The translations under genes were made by a program, and so were the position numbers. DNA of 64,000 nucleotides from Paenibacillus elgii NBRC 100335 (lineage in GTDB: Bacteria; Bacillota; Bacilli; Paenibacillales; NBRC-103111). The stretch spans positions 1-64,000 of the forward strand of contig NZ_BIMB01000012.1 of the NCBI RefSeq assembly GCF_004000865.1, given 5' to 3'. Within the stretch, counting starts at the first letter, position 1, and each line of letters starts with the position of its first letter. Positions 37,797 to 46,109 of the stretch are shown here, in pieces. Under the pieces are notes generated by a model. It made no database searches, had not been told where the DNA came from, and saw only the letters and a program-made list of their open reading frames with translations.

Positions 37797-38627
37797 GTGA
37801 AGGACGTGACCGTATTGTGGAAAGGAATCCAGGTCACGCTTGCTTTATTTCTCATCACAGGGCTTCTCTTTGCCAGCGGCGTATTTGGCGTACTGCTTTA
37901 CGCTAAACTAACGGGACAGACATGGTTCCGGGACCCGACCGTCGCCTATGCGGAGCAAGAAGCTGCCGCAGCGAAGGCTGCCGCAACCGCTGCACCGCCT
38001 GCGGCGAAGCCTGTCGAGCGGCCGAAAAGCGTATTGCTGGAAGCGCCGCATATTCGGCAACTGCCCGAGCTTCCTTCCGGATGCGAAGTGACGAGTCTTA
38101 CGATGCTGTTGCAATACTACGGCGTTGACAAATCCAAGATGGATTTGGTTCCGGAGATGAAAAAAGATCCGACCCCGATCCGTTATAACAAAAACGGCTC
38201 GATCGCTTACTGGGGCAATCCGAACACCGGATTCGTCGGAGAGGTGACGGGCGCTGCCAAAGGGTTCGGGATCTACCATAGCGCATTGTTCGAGCTGCTT
38301 AAGGCTTATGTTCCTACGGCGCAAGATCTGACCAAGGAACCGTTCTCGAAGCTGGAAGACCAATTGATTCAGGGAGTGCCGTCCGTCGTTTGGACGACCA
38401 TCAATTATAAGGTTCCGGACAATTGGGTCGTGTGGGATACGCCGATCGGGCCGATCGAGACGACCTTTATGGAGCATGCGGTGCTGCTGGTCGGCTTTGA
38501 CGAACAATACGTATATGTCAACGACCCTCTTGCCGGCCAAAGCAATAAAAAAATCGACAAAGAAGCGTTTATCGCTACGTGGGATGCGATGGGGCGTCAA
38601 GCGTTAAGCTATACGAAGGCGAATTAA
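37797..38627 (+). CDS. Membrane-anchored C39-like cysteine peptidase
   Basis: 276 residues from the GTG at 37797; a GTG at 37806 has slightly better spacing from GAGG. One N-terminal membrane helix (about residues 10-36), an Ala/Pro-rich linker (about 55-75), then a Peptidase_C39_2 domain: catalytic Cys96 in LPSGCEVTSL, His in MEHAVLLVGFD and Asp in YVNDPL. The domain should sit outside the membrane. No ABC transporter or bacteriocin precursor is adjacent, so the substrate is unknown; the family includes cell-wall and peptide-processing enzymes. Confidence 0.82.
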   Translation: MKDVTVLWKGIQVTLALFLITGLLFASGVFGVLLYAKLTGQTWFRDPTVAYAEQEAAAAKAAATAAPPAAKPVERPKSVLLEAPHIRQLPELPSGCEVTSLTMLLQYYGVDKSKMDLVPEMKKDPTPIRYNKNGSIAYWGNPNTGFVGEVTGAAKGFGIYHSALFELLKAYVPTAQDLTKEPFSKLEDQLIQGVPSVVWTTINYKVPDNWVVWDTPIGPIETTFMEHAVLLVGFDEQYVYVNDPLAGQSNKKIDKEAFIATWDAMGRQALSYTKAN

Positions 38628-38653
38628 ATTCATGAAGCGAGGAGCGATTTGTC

Positions 38654-39082
38654 ATGGCTTTTGAAAATCCACCGCGTGAACGAATCAAAGAACTGTTGGC
38701 AGGAGCCGGCAACGTGGCGGTCGTCGGGCTGTCCGACAAGCCCGACCGCGTATCTTACATGGTTGCGGAGGCCATGCAGAAGAAAGGCTACCGCATCATT
38801 CCAGTCAATCCGACCGTAAGCGGATCGATTCTCGGGGAAACATGCTATGCGTCGCTCAGCGATATTCCCGAACCGGTCGATATCGTGAACGTATTCCGCC
38901 GCAGCGAACAGGTCGTTCCCGTAGCCGAGGAAGCGGTAAAGATCGGGGCCAAGGTGTTCTGGCTGCAGCAGGGGATCTTTAACGAAGAAGCGGCGGATAT
39001 TGCTCGCACCGGCGGTCTTGAAGTGATCATGGACCGCTGTATCAAAGTAGAAGACTCAATCTTGCTGCCCGGAGGGAAATAA
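38654..39082 (+). CDS. CoA-binding domain protein (YccU-like)
   Basis: 142 residues. A single Rossmann-type CoA-binding domain: VAVVGLSDKPDRVSYMVAEA near the N-terminus, VNPTVSGSILGE, DIVNVFRRSEQV and FWLQQGIFNEEAA. Similar stand-alone proteins are common and poorly characterised. GAGGAG upstream. The next gene, thiE, starts 1 base after its stop, so they are probably co-transcribed. Confidence 0.88.
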   Translation: MAFENPPRERIKELLAGAGNVAVVGLSDKPDRVSYMVAEAMQKKGYRIIPVNPTVSGSILGETCYASLSDIPEPVDIVNVFRRSEQVVPVAEEAVKIGAKVFWLQQGIFNEEAADIARTGGLEVIMDRCIKVEDSILLPGGK

Positions 39083-39083
39083 T

Positions 39084-39734
39084 TTGTTCCGGTCAGACGT
39101 CCGTCAATATTTATCTGTTTACTTGGTAATGGATCTTTCGGGCCACGAAGAGAAGTCGGCGCTTGATATTGCCCGGGCGGCACTGGACGGTGGCGTAACG
39201 ATGATCCAGCTTCGCGAGAAAAAAGCGCCCCTGTCCCGCGTTATTGCAGAAGGCAGAGCGCTGCGGGAGCTTTGCCGGGAATACGGCGTCCCGTTTCTAG
39301 TTAATGACCGGGTCGATGTGGCGCTCGCGCTGGACGCTGACGGCGTGCATGTCGGGCAGGACGATCTGCCGGGATCGGAAGCCCGTAAGCTGCTCGGTGA
39401 GGATAAGATCATCGGAATCTCCGCCGGCACGATGGCTGAAGCGGAGCGGGCCATGGCTGAAGGCGCAGATTATTTAGGTGTAGGCGCCGTATATTCCACC
39501 CTTACCAAAGGGGATGCCGGGGAGCCGATCGGCACCGGGTTAATTTCGGAGATCAAGCAGCGCTGGCCGCATACTGGCATGGTCGGAATCGGAGGCATTG
39601 ACGCTTCCAATGCGGCGCCTGTCGTTCAGGCCGGCGCAGACGGTGTAGCCGTCGTATCGGCCATCGTCCGGCAAAGCGATCCTTGCTCGGCCACCTGGCA
39701 GTTAAAGCAGGTCATTTGTCCCGGGCAGTCCTAA
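39084..39734 (+). CDS. thiE: Thiamine-phosphate synthase
   Basis: 216 residues with a TTG start at 39084, supported by GGAGGG at 39071-39076. Pyrophosphate-binding TMIQLREK, NDRVDVALALDADGVHVGQDD, GVGAVYSTLTKGDA and GIGGIDASNA are ThiE hallmarks. It joins HMP-pyrophosphate and thiazole phosphate to thiamine phosphate. No other thi gene and no TPP riboswitch was seen beside it, so it is isolated from the rest of the pathway. Confidence 0.93.
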   Translation: MFRSDVRQYLSVYLVMDLSGHEEKSALDIARAALDGGVTMIQLREKKAPLSRVIAEGRALRELCREYGVPFLVNDRVDVALALDADGVHVGQDDLPGSEARKLLGEDKIIGISAGTMAEAERAMAEGADYLGVGAVYSTLTKGDAGEPIGTGLISEIKQRWPHTGMVGIGGIDASNAAPVVQAGADGVAVVSAIVRQSDPCSATWQLKQVICPGQS

Positions 39735-39760
39735 AAAAAATAATCGGCAAGTAATAAAAT

Positions 39761-39860
39761 AAATCCTCCTTGAAGACAATAAGAAAGGCTTCTGGAATGG
39801 AACGGAACAACGACCAGCACCGGAAGACTTCCTAAAATAATAAAACTTCGAGGAGGATTT
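39761..39860 (+). promoter_or_regulatory. Leader stem that would hide the ribosome site of the repeat-protein gene
   Basis: AAATCCTCCTTGAAG (39761-39775) is complementary to CTTCGAGGAGGATTT (39846-39860) over 15 positions, one of them a G-U pair. The second arm contains the whole AGGAGG at 39851-39856, 10 nt before the ATG at 39867. In the RNA the two arms would close a 70-nt loop and block ribosome binding. Confidence 0.6.
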
Positions 39861-39866
39861 TGTCGC

Positions 39867-40574
39867 ATGTACCAACAAGGCTACCAAAGCAGCTATCAAA
39901 ACCAATTGGGTACGGCCGGTCTTGCAAGCTCCCAATACACGAAATACCAACCGGTCGGTTATGTACAATCCCAATACAACCAGTCCTTGAATCCGTCCGG
40001 AATCGGCCAGCAATACGGAGCGGGGCAGCAGTACTCCCAATTCCAAAACCCGCAATCGTACCATGCGGCCCACTACCGCGGCAACCAGCAAGGACATGAC
40101 GCTTATCTTCGTTCCGATTCCACACAGCCGGCACAAAGCCAATTCGGGATTGGGGCAAGCCAATTCGGCGCTTCTTACGGAGCCGGACAACAGTACTCGC
40201 AATTCCAAAACCCGCAATCGTACCACACGGCCAACTACCGTGGGAACCAGCAAGGACATGACGCTTATCTTCGTTCCGATTCTACGCAGCCGGCACAAAG
40301 CCAATTCGGCATCGGCGCAAGTCATTTCGGCGCGGCAAGCTTTGCAAGCCAAAATCAATTTGGGCAGCAATTTGGCACTTCCGGGCAATCGTATTCCCAA
40401 TTCCAAAGCCCGCAATCGTACCATGCGGCCAACTACCGCGGCAACCAACAAGATCATGATGCTTATCTTCGTTCCGATTCCAATCAACCGGCGCAAAGCC
40501 AATTCGGCATCGGCGCAACGGGGATCGGCACTGCCGGTTTCGGCGCAAGCACCATCGGCTTTAACAGATTCTAA
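39867..40574 (+). CDS. Low-complexity Gln/Ser/Tyr/Gly-rich repeat protein
   Basis: 235 residues with no signal peptide or membrane helix. After an N-terminal region rich in Gln, Ser and Tyr, three repeats follow, each with YSQFQNPQSYH, a YRGNQQGHDAYLRSDS block and QPAQSQFGIGA; units are 54 and 66 residues apart. The C-terminus is Gly-rich. The composition recalls prion-like or spore-coat-like proteins, but no family is recognised. Repeats at DNA level (162- and 198-base steps) argue for expansion by duplication. A strong AGGAGG supports expression, and the leader may sequester it. It stands alone between thiE and the PTS operon. Confidence 0.8.
   Translation: MYQQGYQSSYQNQLGTAGLASSQYTKYQPVGYVQSQYNQSLNPSGIGQQYGAGQQYSQFQNPQSYHAAHYRGNQQGHDAYLRSDSTQPAQSQFGIGASQFGASYGAGQQYSQFQNPQSYHTANYRGNQQGHDAYLRSDSTQPAQSQFGIGASHFGAASFASQNQFGQQFGTSGQSYSQFQSPQSYHAANYRGNQQDHDAYLRSDSNQPAQSQFGIGATGIGTAGFGASTIGFNRF
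40029..40540 (+). repeat. Tandem repeats inside the low-complexity gene
   Basis: The 30-base block beginning CAGTACTCCC recurs at 40029, 40191 and (as TCGTATTCCC) 40389; each is followed by near-identical DNA encoding YRGNQQGHDAYLRSDS. Copies 1 and 2 are almost identical, copy 3 has an insertion before it. Confidence 0.85.
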
Positions 40575-40600
40575 TTTTAATCGGCAAGCAGCCTCGAACA

Positions 40601-40635
40601 GGCGGGCCCGAGCGGCCCGTCTTCTTTGCGTTTTC
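40601..40635 (+). terminator. Probable terminator after the repeat protein
   Basis: GGCGGGCC (40601-40608) pairs with GGCCCGTC (40614-40621), one G-U pair, followed by the broken T-run TTCTTTGCGTTTT. Confidence 0.55.
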
Positions 40636-40649
40636 CCTGAACATACGGT

Positions 40650-40678
40650 TTGACAAAAAACGGTTCTGAGCGTACCAT
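40650..40678 (+). promoter_or_regulatory. Promoter of the PTS operon
   Basis: Consensus TTGACA (40650-40655), 17-nt spacer, TACCAT (40673-40678). No antiterminator hairpin or cre site was recognised in the short leader. Confidence 0.7.
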
Positions 40679-40707
40679 CGTTAGTATGAAAGGGGGAACG
40701 GACCGAT

Positions 40708-42612
40708 TTGAATTGGATGGGAAACTTGCAGCAGCTTGGCCGGTCGCTCATGATGCCGACCATTACCCTTCCCGTTGCCGCTATCTTGCTGCGCCTCGGT
40801 ACCCTGCCTTGGGATCGGATTCATATGCCCCGCGTCGGGGAAATTTTATTGCTCTGCGGCACAACGATCTTTACGTATTTGCCGCTTATTTTTGCGGTCG
40901 GCGTCGCACTGGGTTTGACGGAAAGCGCAGGAATCGCGGGCATGTCGGCGCTTATCGGCCATTATATGTTCAGCGAAGCGACGCAGCGTTACCTCGGCGA
41001 TTCGTTTCAGCTCGGCGTTCCCGGCGGCATCCTGATCGGTTTGCTGGCCGCCGTCATCTATCATAGGGTTAAGCATATTCAGCTTCCCGAATCGATTCAA
41101 TTTTTTGGCGGTCCCCGTATGGTTCCGCTGCTGATGGGGCTTGCCATTTTTTTATTGATCCTGCTGATGATCCAAATCGGTCCTGTGCTCGAAACCGGGA
41201 TGGAGAAGCTCACGAATTTTATTCTGGGGCTCGGCGGCTTCGGCACATTTTTATACGGCATTATTCATCGTCTTCTTGTCCCGTCCGGACTGCATCACGT
41301 GTTTAATAACTTTTTCTGGTTTCAGCTCGGTGCTTACAACGATGCGGAAGGAAAGCCTGTATTCGGCGACTTGCCGCGTTACTTTGCCGGTGATCCGACG
41401 GCGGGAGTGTATATGGCCGGCCTATATCCGATCATGATGTTCGCGCTGCCCGCCATTGCTTTGGCGATTATTCAGGAAGCGCGCGAGGATTTAAAGCCGA
41501 AAATTCGCACGACTTTCCTCACGGCGGCTTTCGCCTGCTTCTTAACCGGGGTGACCGAGCCGATTGAGTTTGCGTTTTTGTTCGTGGCGCCGTATCTGTT
41601 TTTCGTGCATGCGATTCTTTCGGGATTGGCGATGTGGATCGCTTACGTGCTCGACATTCACCATGGCTTCTCCTATTCGGCGGGAGCGATCGATTACTTG
41701 ATCAATCTGCATTTGTCGACCCGCGGCCTGCTGCTGATTCCGATCGGGCTTGCTTACGGCATCGTCTACTATGTGTTGTTCCGCTGGGCGATCCGTCGCT
41801 TCCGCATCCCGACGCCCGGCCGCGAAGAAGGCTCGCAGCTTGAAGAATGGGCCGGGGACATACCATACCGTTCGCCGCTCATTTTGCAGGCGCTTGGCGG
41901 CAAAGAAAACATCAAGAGCATCGAAGCGTGCATTACCCGCCTGCGGCTTACGCTAGTCAATGACCGCCAGATGGATGTGTCGGCGCTTCGGCTGCTCGGT
42001 GCAGCCGGCGTCATCCGTTTGGGCGGCGGCAACGTTCAGGTTGTGTTCGGGACGTATTCGGAATTGATCCGCGAAGAGATGATCAAGTCGATGCGCAAAG
42101 ATATTCAGCAGGTGCTGTTCAGCTCGCCGATGCAAGGGCGGATGATCCCGCTGGAGGAAGTGCCGGACAAAATTTTCGCCGGGAAGCTGGTGGGTAACGG
42201 CGTCGCTTTTTTCCCTGATAAGGGAGAGCTCGTGTCGCCTGTAGCCGGTAAAATCATTCACGTTTATCCGACGCTTCACGCCCTTGGGATCGAAACGGAG
42301 CATGGACTTCAAGTGCTGCTCCATATCGGAATCGATACCGCCGGCCTGCAGGGCAAATATTTTACCGCTTATGTAAAAGAAGGAGACCTGGTGGAACCCG
42401 GCCAGCTGCTCGTCAGGTTCAATCTGCAGAAGGTGAAGAAAAACTGCAAGTCGCTCGCGACGCCTATGCTCATCACGAACGTCGATATGGTGAGATCATG
42501 GAGCTTCGCGCCTTACAAAGCCGTGAAGAAAGGACAGGCGTCGGTCATGTCCGTCATGCTGAAAAATACCGCTACAACAGGAGTTACAGGGGGAGGGAAC
42601 GCTTATGGTTGA
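40708..42612 (+). CDS. PTS sugar permease EIICBA, glucose/N-acetylglucosamine class
   Basis: 634 residues from a TTG at 40708 (AGGGGGAA 9 nt upstream). EIIC about 1-370 with about ten membrane helices and GVTEPIEFAF, a glucose-superfamily signature. EIIB about 385-465 with the phospho-acceptor Cys408 in IEACITRLRL. EIIA about 480-620 with phospho-His539 in LLHIGIDTAGLQGKYF. All three domains look functional, so one polypeptide takes up and phosphorylates its sugar. Similarity to NagE-like permeases suggests GlcNAc, but glucose cannot be excluded. Its end overlaps the Enzyme I gene by 8 bases. Confidence 0.9.
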   Translation: MNWMGNLQQLGRSLMMPTITLPVAAILLRLGTLPWDRIHMPRVGEILLLCGTTIFTYLPLIFAVGVALGLTESAGIAGMSALIGHYMFSEATQRYLGDSFQLGVPGGILIGLLAAVIYHRVKHIQLPESIQFFGGPRMVPLLMGLAIFLLILLMIQIGPVLETGMEKLTNFILGLGGFGTFLYGIIHRLLVPSGLHHVFNNFFWFQLGAYNDAEGKPVFGDLPRYFAGDPTAGVYMAGLYPIMMFALPAIALAIIQEAREDLKPKIRTTFLTAAFACFLTGVTEPIEFAFLFVAPYLFFVHAILSGLAMWIAYVLDIHHGFSYSAGAIDYLINLHLSTRGLLLIPIGLAYGIVYYVLFRWAIRRFRIPTPGREEGSQLEEWAGDIPYRSPLILQALGGKENIKSIEACITRLRLTLVNDRQMDVSALRLLGAAGVIRLGGGNVQVVFGTYSELIREEMIKSMRKDIQQVLFSSPMQGRMIPLEEVPDKIFAGKLVGNGVAFFPDKGELVSPVAGKIIHVYPTLHALGIETEHGLQVLLHIGIDTAGLQGKYFTAYVKEGDLVEPGQLLVRFNLQKVKKNCKSLATPMLITNVDMVRSWSFAPYKAVKKGQASVMSVMLKNTATTGVTGGGNAYG

Positions 42613-44371
42613 GGGGATCGGAGCTTCGTCGGGGATTGCTATGGGCAAAGCTTTCGTTATTCCAACCTGGGAATGGGACTTTCCCGAAAAGCTGATCGAC
42701 GTCACGGACTTAGCGTACGAATTCGAAAGGTTATACGACGGAATCCGTCATTCCAAGGACGAGATCGAACTGATCAAACAGGAATTCGTCAGCGTGCTGG
42801 GCGAGGAGCAAACGCAAATTTTCGATGCGCATCTGGCCATCTTGGAAGACCCGATTTTCATGAACGAAGTGCAGGGGATTATGCAGCGGCAGTACAAAGC
42901 GGCCGAGGTCGCCGTCAAAGAAGCGATCGACAAGTTCGTAGGAATGTTCGATCTGCTTGACGACGGCTATATGAAGGAGCGCGCGCTCGATATTAAAGAT
43001 GTCGGCAACCGGCTGCTCAAGCACTTGCTGGGAGCGCTCGAAGAGACGCTGCCGCCCAAGGATCAGCCCTATGTTCTCGTAGCCAAAGAGCTGATTCCGT
43101 CCCAAATGGTGCATCTGGATGTGAGTCTGGCGCTAGGGCTGGTCACGATGCTGGGCGGCAAAACGTCGCATGTGGCGATCATGGCCCGCGCGATGGGCGT
43201 TCCGTACGTTCTCGGGCTCGAAGGCAAGCTGCAAACGCCGATTCAAAACGGCGATTATTTGATCATCGACGGCGACGAGGGAGTCGTCTATGTGAACCCG
43301 GCCGACGATGTGATCGAGAAGTACAAGGCGCGGAAAGAAACGTGGAAAGCCGTTCAGGAGCAGCTGCAAAAGCTGGCCCATTTGCCTACCCGGACAGAGG
43401 ACGGAAGGCAGATGCATTTGGCGGCCAACATCAGCTCGGTGAAGGAGCTGGAGCTGGTCATGAAGAACGGCGCTTCCGGCGTCGGCCTGTTCCGGACGGA
43501 GTTTCTGTACATGGACCGCAGCAGCTTCCCCGAAGAAGAGGAGCAGTTCGCCGTATACCGCGAGGTGGCCGAGCGGCTTGGCGGTAAGCCGGTTGTCATT
43601 CGGACGCTGGACGTCGGAGGAGATAAGCATCTCGACTACCTGGCCCTGCCGGAGGAAGAGAATCCGTCGCTTGGCTACCGCGCGATCCGGATCATGCTGG
43701 ACCGGACGGATTTGTTTAAAACGCAGCTCCGGGCTATTTTGCGGGCAAGTCATTACGGTAACGTGAAGATTATGTACCCGATGATTTCCTCGCTTGACGA
43801 GCTGCGCAGAGCCAATGAAGTGCTGGAGGAAGCGAAAAAGGAGCTTGCCGACGAAGGAACCCCGTTCCGCTCGGATATCGCGGTCGGCATTATGATCGAG
43901 CTTCCGGCTGCGGTCATGATCTCCGATCTGCTGGCGCAAAAGGTCGACTTTTTCAGCATTGGAACGAACGACTTGGTGCAATACGTGCTGGCCGTCGACC
44001 GGATGAATGAGACGGTGGCGCATTTGTACGACCCGTTTCATCCGTCGGTGCTCCGCATGCTGAAGATTACGGCGGATCATGCCCACAAGAACGGGACACA
44101 TATCAGCGTGTGCGGCGAGCTCGCAGGGGATGTCCGCGCTTTGCCGATTTGGATCGCGCTCGGCATTACCGACCTAAGCATGTCGGTGCAGTCGATTTTG
44201 AAGGTCAAAAACAGCCTGCTCCAAAGCAGGCACAGCGAAGGCGAGAAGATTTGGGAGGAGCTGGCCGGCTGTGCCAGCAGCGCCGAAGTGGTGACCGTCC
44301 TTACCAAATATTTGGAGACGGATATCGCCGATCAGTCGGGTCACACGAGACCCGCTTGCGGTTTCTCTTAA
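42605..44371 (+). CDS. ptsI: PTS Enzyme I
   Basis: 588 residues. N-terminal VEGIGASSGIAMGKAF, phospho-His189 in GGKTSHVAIMARAMG, and the PEP-binding barrel with FRTEFLYMDR, SIGTNDLVQYVLAVDR and CGELAGD. It moves phosphate from phosphoenolpyruvate to HPr. It is translationally coupled to the EIICBA gene, and no HPr gene follows, which differs from the usual ptsHI order. It may therefore be the second Enzyme I of the cell or the only one with HPr elsewhere. The ATG lies inside the end of the permease gene behind GGGGGAGGG. Confidence 0.92.
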   Translation: MVEGIGASSGIAMGKAFVIPTWEWDFPEKLIDVTDLAYEFERLYDGIRHSKDEIELIKQEFVSVLGEEQTQIFDAHLAILEDPIFMNEVQGIMQRQYKAAEVAVKEAIDKFVGMFDLLDDGYMKERALDIKDVGNRLLKHLLGALEETLPPKDQPYVLVAKELIPSQMVHLDVSLALGLVTMLGGKTSHVAIMARAMGVPYVLGLEGKLQTPIQNGDYLIIDGDEGVVYVNPADDVIEKYKARKETWKAVQEQLQKLAHLPTRTEDGRQMHLAANISSVKELELVMKNGASGVGLFRTEFLYMDRSSFPEEEEQFAVYREVAERLGGKPVVIRTLDVGGDKHLDYLALPEEENPSLGYRAIRIMLDRTDLFKTQLRAILRASHYGNVKIMYPMISSLDELRRANEVLEEAKKELADEGTPFRSDIAVGIMIELPAAVMISDLLAQKVDFFSIGTNDLVQYVLAVDRMNETVAHLYDPFHPSVLRMLKITADHAHKNGTHISVCGELAGDVRALPIWIALGITDLSMSVQSILKVKNSLLQSRHSEGEKIWEELAGCASSAEVVTVLTKYLETDIADQSGHTRPACGFS

Positions 44372-44419
44372 GCGCTGTCGACTCTTTTATGATATTAGCC
44401 ATAGTTGGGGGAGAATGGG

Positions 44420-44962
44420 ATGAATCTTACGGGATACAAAGTGCTTGCGTTTGTTGACGAAGAGTTTGAAGATTTGGAGATGTGGTACCCGGTGCTGCGG
44501 CTGCGGGAATCCGGGCTTGACGTACATCTGGCCGGCCCTAAGGCGGGAGCCGTCTATCACGGAAAATACGGCGTCCCTCTGACGACCGAATATGCTTTGG
44601 ACGAAGTGAAGTCCGAAGACTATATCGGTCTTTACGTGCCGGGAGGCTGGGCGCCGGACAAACTGCGCCGCTATGCTTCAGTGCTGCGGCTGACCCGTGA
44701 ATTTCATGAAGCAGAAAAACCGATTGCGCACATTTGTCATGCCGGTTGGGTGCTCGTTTCGGCGAAAATATGCCAGGGCTACACCATGACTTCCACACCT
44801 GGCATCAAGGACGATCTGGAAAATGCGGGCGCGATTTGGGTTGACCAGGAAGCGGTGGTCGACCGGCACATTGTGTCCGGGCGCAGACCTCCGGATCTTC
44901 CGGCGTTTACCAAAGCGTTCGTGGACCGTTTGGCGCAATATGCCCAGGAGCATAAGGGATGA
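44420..44962 (+). CDS. DJ-1/PfpI family protein
   Basis: 180 residues from the ATG at 44420 (GGGGGAG upstream; the frame also opens at a TTG at 44405). DJ-1/PfpI fold: KVLAFVDEEFEDLEMWYPV with the conserved Glu, and the nucleophile elbow HICHAGWVLVSA with Cys106, then TSTPGIKDDLENAGA and RHIVSGRRPPDLPAF. Members act as glyoxalase/deglycase-type or chaperone proteins; which one cannot be told. The VanZ gene overlaps its stop (ATGA). Confidence 0.9.
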   Translation: MNLTGYKVLAFVDEEFEDLEMWYPVLRLRESGLDVHLAGPKAGAVYHGKYGVPLTTEYALDEVKSEDYIGLYVPGGWAPDKLRRYASVLRLTREFHEAEKPIAHICHAGWVLVSAKICQGYTMTSTPGIKDDLENAGAIWVDQEAVVDRHIVSGRRPPDLPAFTKAFVDRLAQYAQEHKG

Positions 44963-45369
44963 ACATGATCGTCAGGTGGCTGCCTTCCGTCCTGTGGATG
45001 GCAGTTATTTTTTATTTGTCCTCGCGAACCGGCGACGATCTTGGGGGATGGCTGGATGAAATCCGCTTAATTATTCCTTCGATGGAAGGGTTCGATTGGG
45101 GCCATTTCGTTTCTTACTTTATTTTGGCTTGGACTTATTTATGGGCACTTCGTCCCAAGCGGCTGACCTTCTTAGTGAAGTTTACGGTTGTGCTGTTGTG
45201 CGTGCTTTACGGGGTGACGGACGAATATCACCAATCGTTCGTACCTGGGCGCACGCCCGATGTGATGGACATCCGCAATGATGGGATTGGAGCCGCCCTG
45301 GCGATGCTTGCGCTGTCTTTACCTTTTGTCCGGCGCGCTTACGAGCGCCTGTGTGCTAAATATTACTAG
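44959..45369 (+). CDS. VanZ-family membrane protein
   Basis: 136 residues, three to four membrane helices. IFYLSSRTGDD after helix 1, WGHFVSYFILA, and YGVTDEYHQSFVPGRTPDVMDIRNDGIG are the VanZ-like signature; the last block is the most conserved. Overlaps the PfpI gene by 4 bases. Stand-alone VanZ proteins are widespread and mostly of unknown role; glycopeptide resistance is not implied, since vanHAX are absent. Confidence 0.92.
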   Translation: MNMIVRWLPSVLWMAVIFYLSSRTGDDLGGWLDEIRLIIPSMEGFDWGHFVSYFILAWTYLWALRPKRLTFLVKFTVVLLCVLYGVTDEYHQSFVPGRTPDVMDIRNDGIGAALAMLALSLPFVRRAYERLCAKYY

Positions 45370-45535
45370 CCTCGCGGCGGCAGGAGTTTGTTCGCGAAGG
45401 TAGAATATTTGTACATAAGCAGGATGAACGAATGCGCCGTTATAGACGACGGTGGCGCGTTTGTCGGGACCGTCGGAATCAACGGATTCCGATCGTTTGA
45501 GAAAGGTTTGGCGTTGCTGCCAAAAGGAGTGGTAG

Positions 45536-45955
45536 TTGTTGCATAAGCCGTGCAATTGTGGAAAGGCTATGAGCATTCGTCTTCGTACCGTCATTTACCA
45601 GAACAAAGTCGAGATCGGGAACGTTCCGATTTTCTCGTGCGACACCTGCAACCGCAGCGAGGTGTTTGCCGAAGTGAAGCCGGAATTGACCGGACTTATC
45701 GGCAAGCTCGGCAGCAAGCCGGAGAAGCAGTCGCTTCAGTTTGACGATGTATGCGAAGTCGCCCATCTGATGGTCAAAGTAACGGAGAAAAAAAGGGCAG
45801 CCGACCCCGTAGAGACAATAATTCAAGAAAGAATCAACGAACTGCTTGATTTGCTGCTGTTGGCCCAGTCGTTGGACGACGGAGGATGGATTGACGATGT
45901 CCGCAAAAGACTGTCGCAAATCGCCAAGCATTCGGTAACGGTACACGATTTTTGA
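45536..45955 (+). CDS. Small zinc-ribbon-like protein of unknown function
   Basis: 139 residues; TTG at 45536 or 45539, both served by AAAAGGAG. A CNCG pair near the N-terminus and CDTC about 30 residues later form a four-Cys metal site as in YgiT-type N-terminal fingers. The C-terminal half is helical (QERINELLDLLLLAQSL). No toxin partner (MqsR-like) is next to it, so a toxin-antitoxin role is not supported. Followed by a terminator and the ccpA promoter. Confidence 0.75.
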   Translation: MLHKPCNCGKAMSIRLRTVIYQNKVEIGNVPIFSCDTCNRSEVFAEVKPELTGLIGKLGSKPEKQSLQFDDVCEVAHLMVKVTEKKRAADPVETIIQERINELLDLLLLAQSLDDGGWIDDVRKRLSQIAKHSVTVHDF

Positions 45956-45984
45956 AAGCCGCTGCTCCGCAGTTGGCTTTTTTT
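45955..45984 (+). terminator. Terminator after the zinc-ribbon gene
   Basis: AAAGCC (45955-45960) with GGCTTT (45975-45980) and an inner GCTGC/GCAG pairing, then a T-run to 45984. Confidence 0.75.
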
Positions 45985-46026
45985 GTGTCTTTTTGATACT
46001 ATATTCGTAGGACTATGACCAATTCG

Positions 46027-46055
46027 TTGCGAAAACAAGCATTTTGTCGTATGAT
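46027..46055 (+). promoter_or_regulatory. Promoter of ccpA
   Basis: TTGCGA (46027-46032), 17-nt spacer, TATGAT (46050-46055). Confidence 0.7.
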
Positions 46056-46109
46056 AAGGCTAAATGACATGATCGCATTATACTTTTTAGAACAATGGAG
46101 AGAATGGCC

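Noticed and set aside
44959-45369. Glycopeptide resistance determinant
   Set aside because: A VanZ-family protein alone does not indicate resistance; vanH, vanA and vanX homologues are absent.
45536-45955. MqsA/YgiT-type antitoxin
   Set aside because: No toxin-sized gene is adjacent and the C-terminal half lacks a helix-turn-helix pattern.
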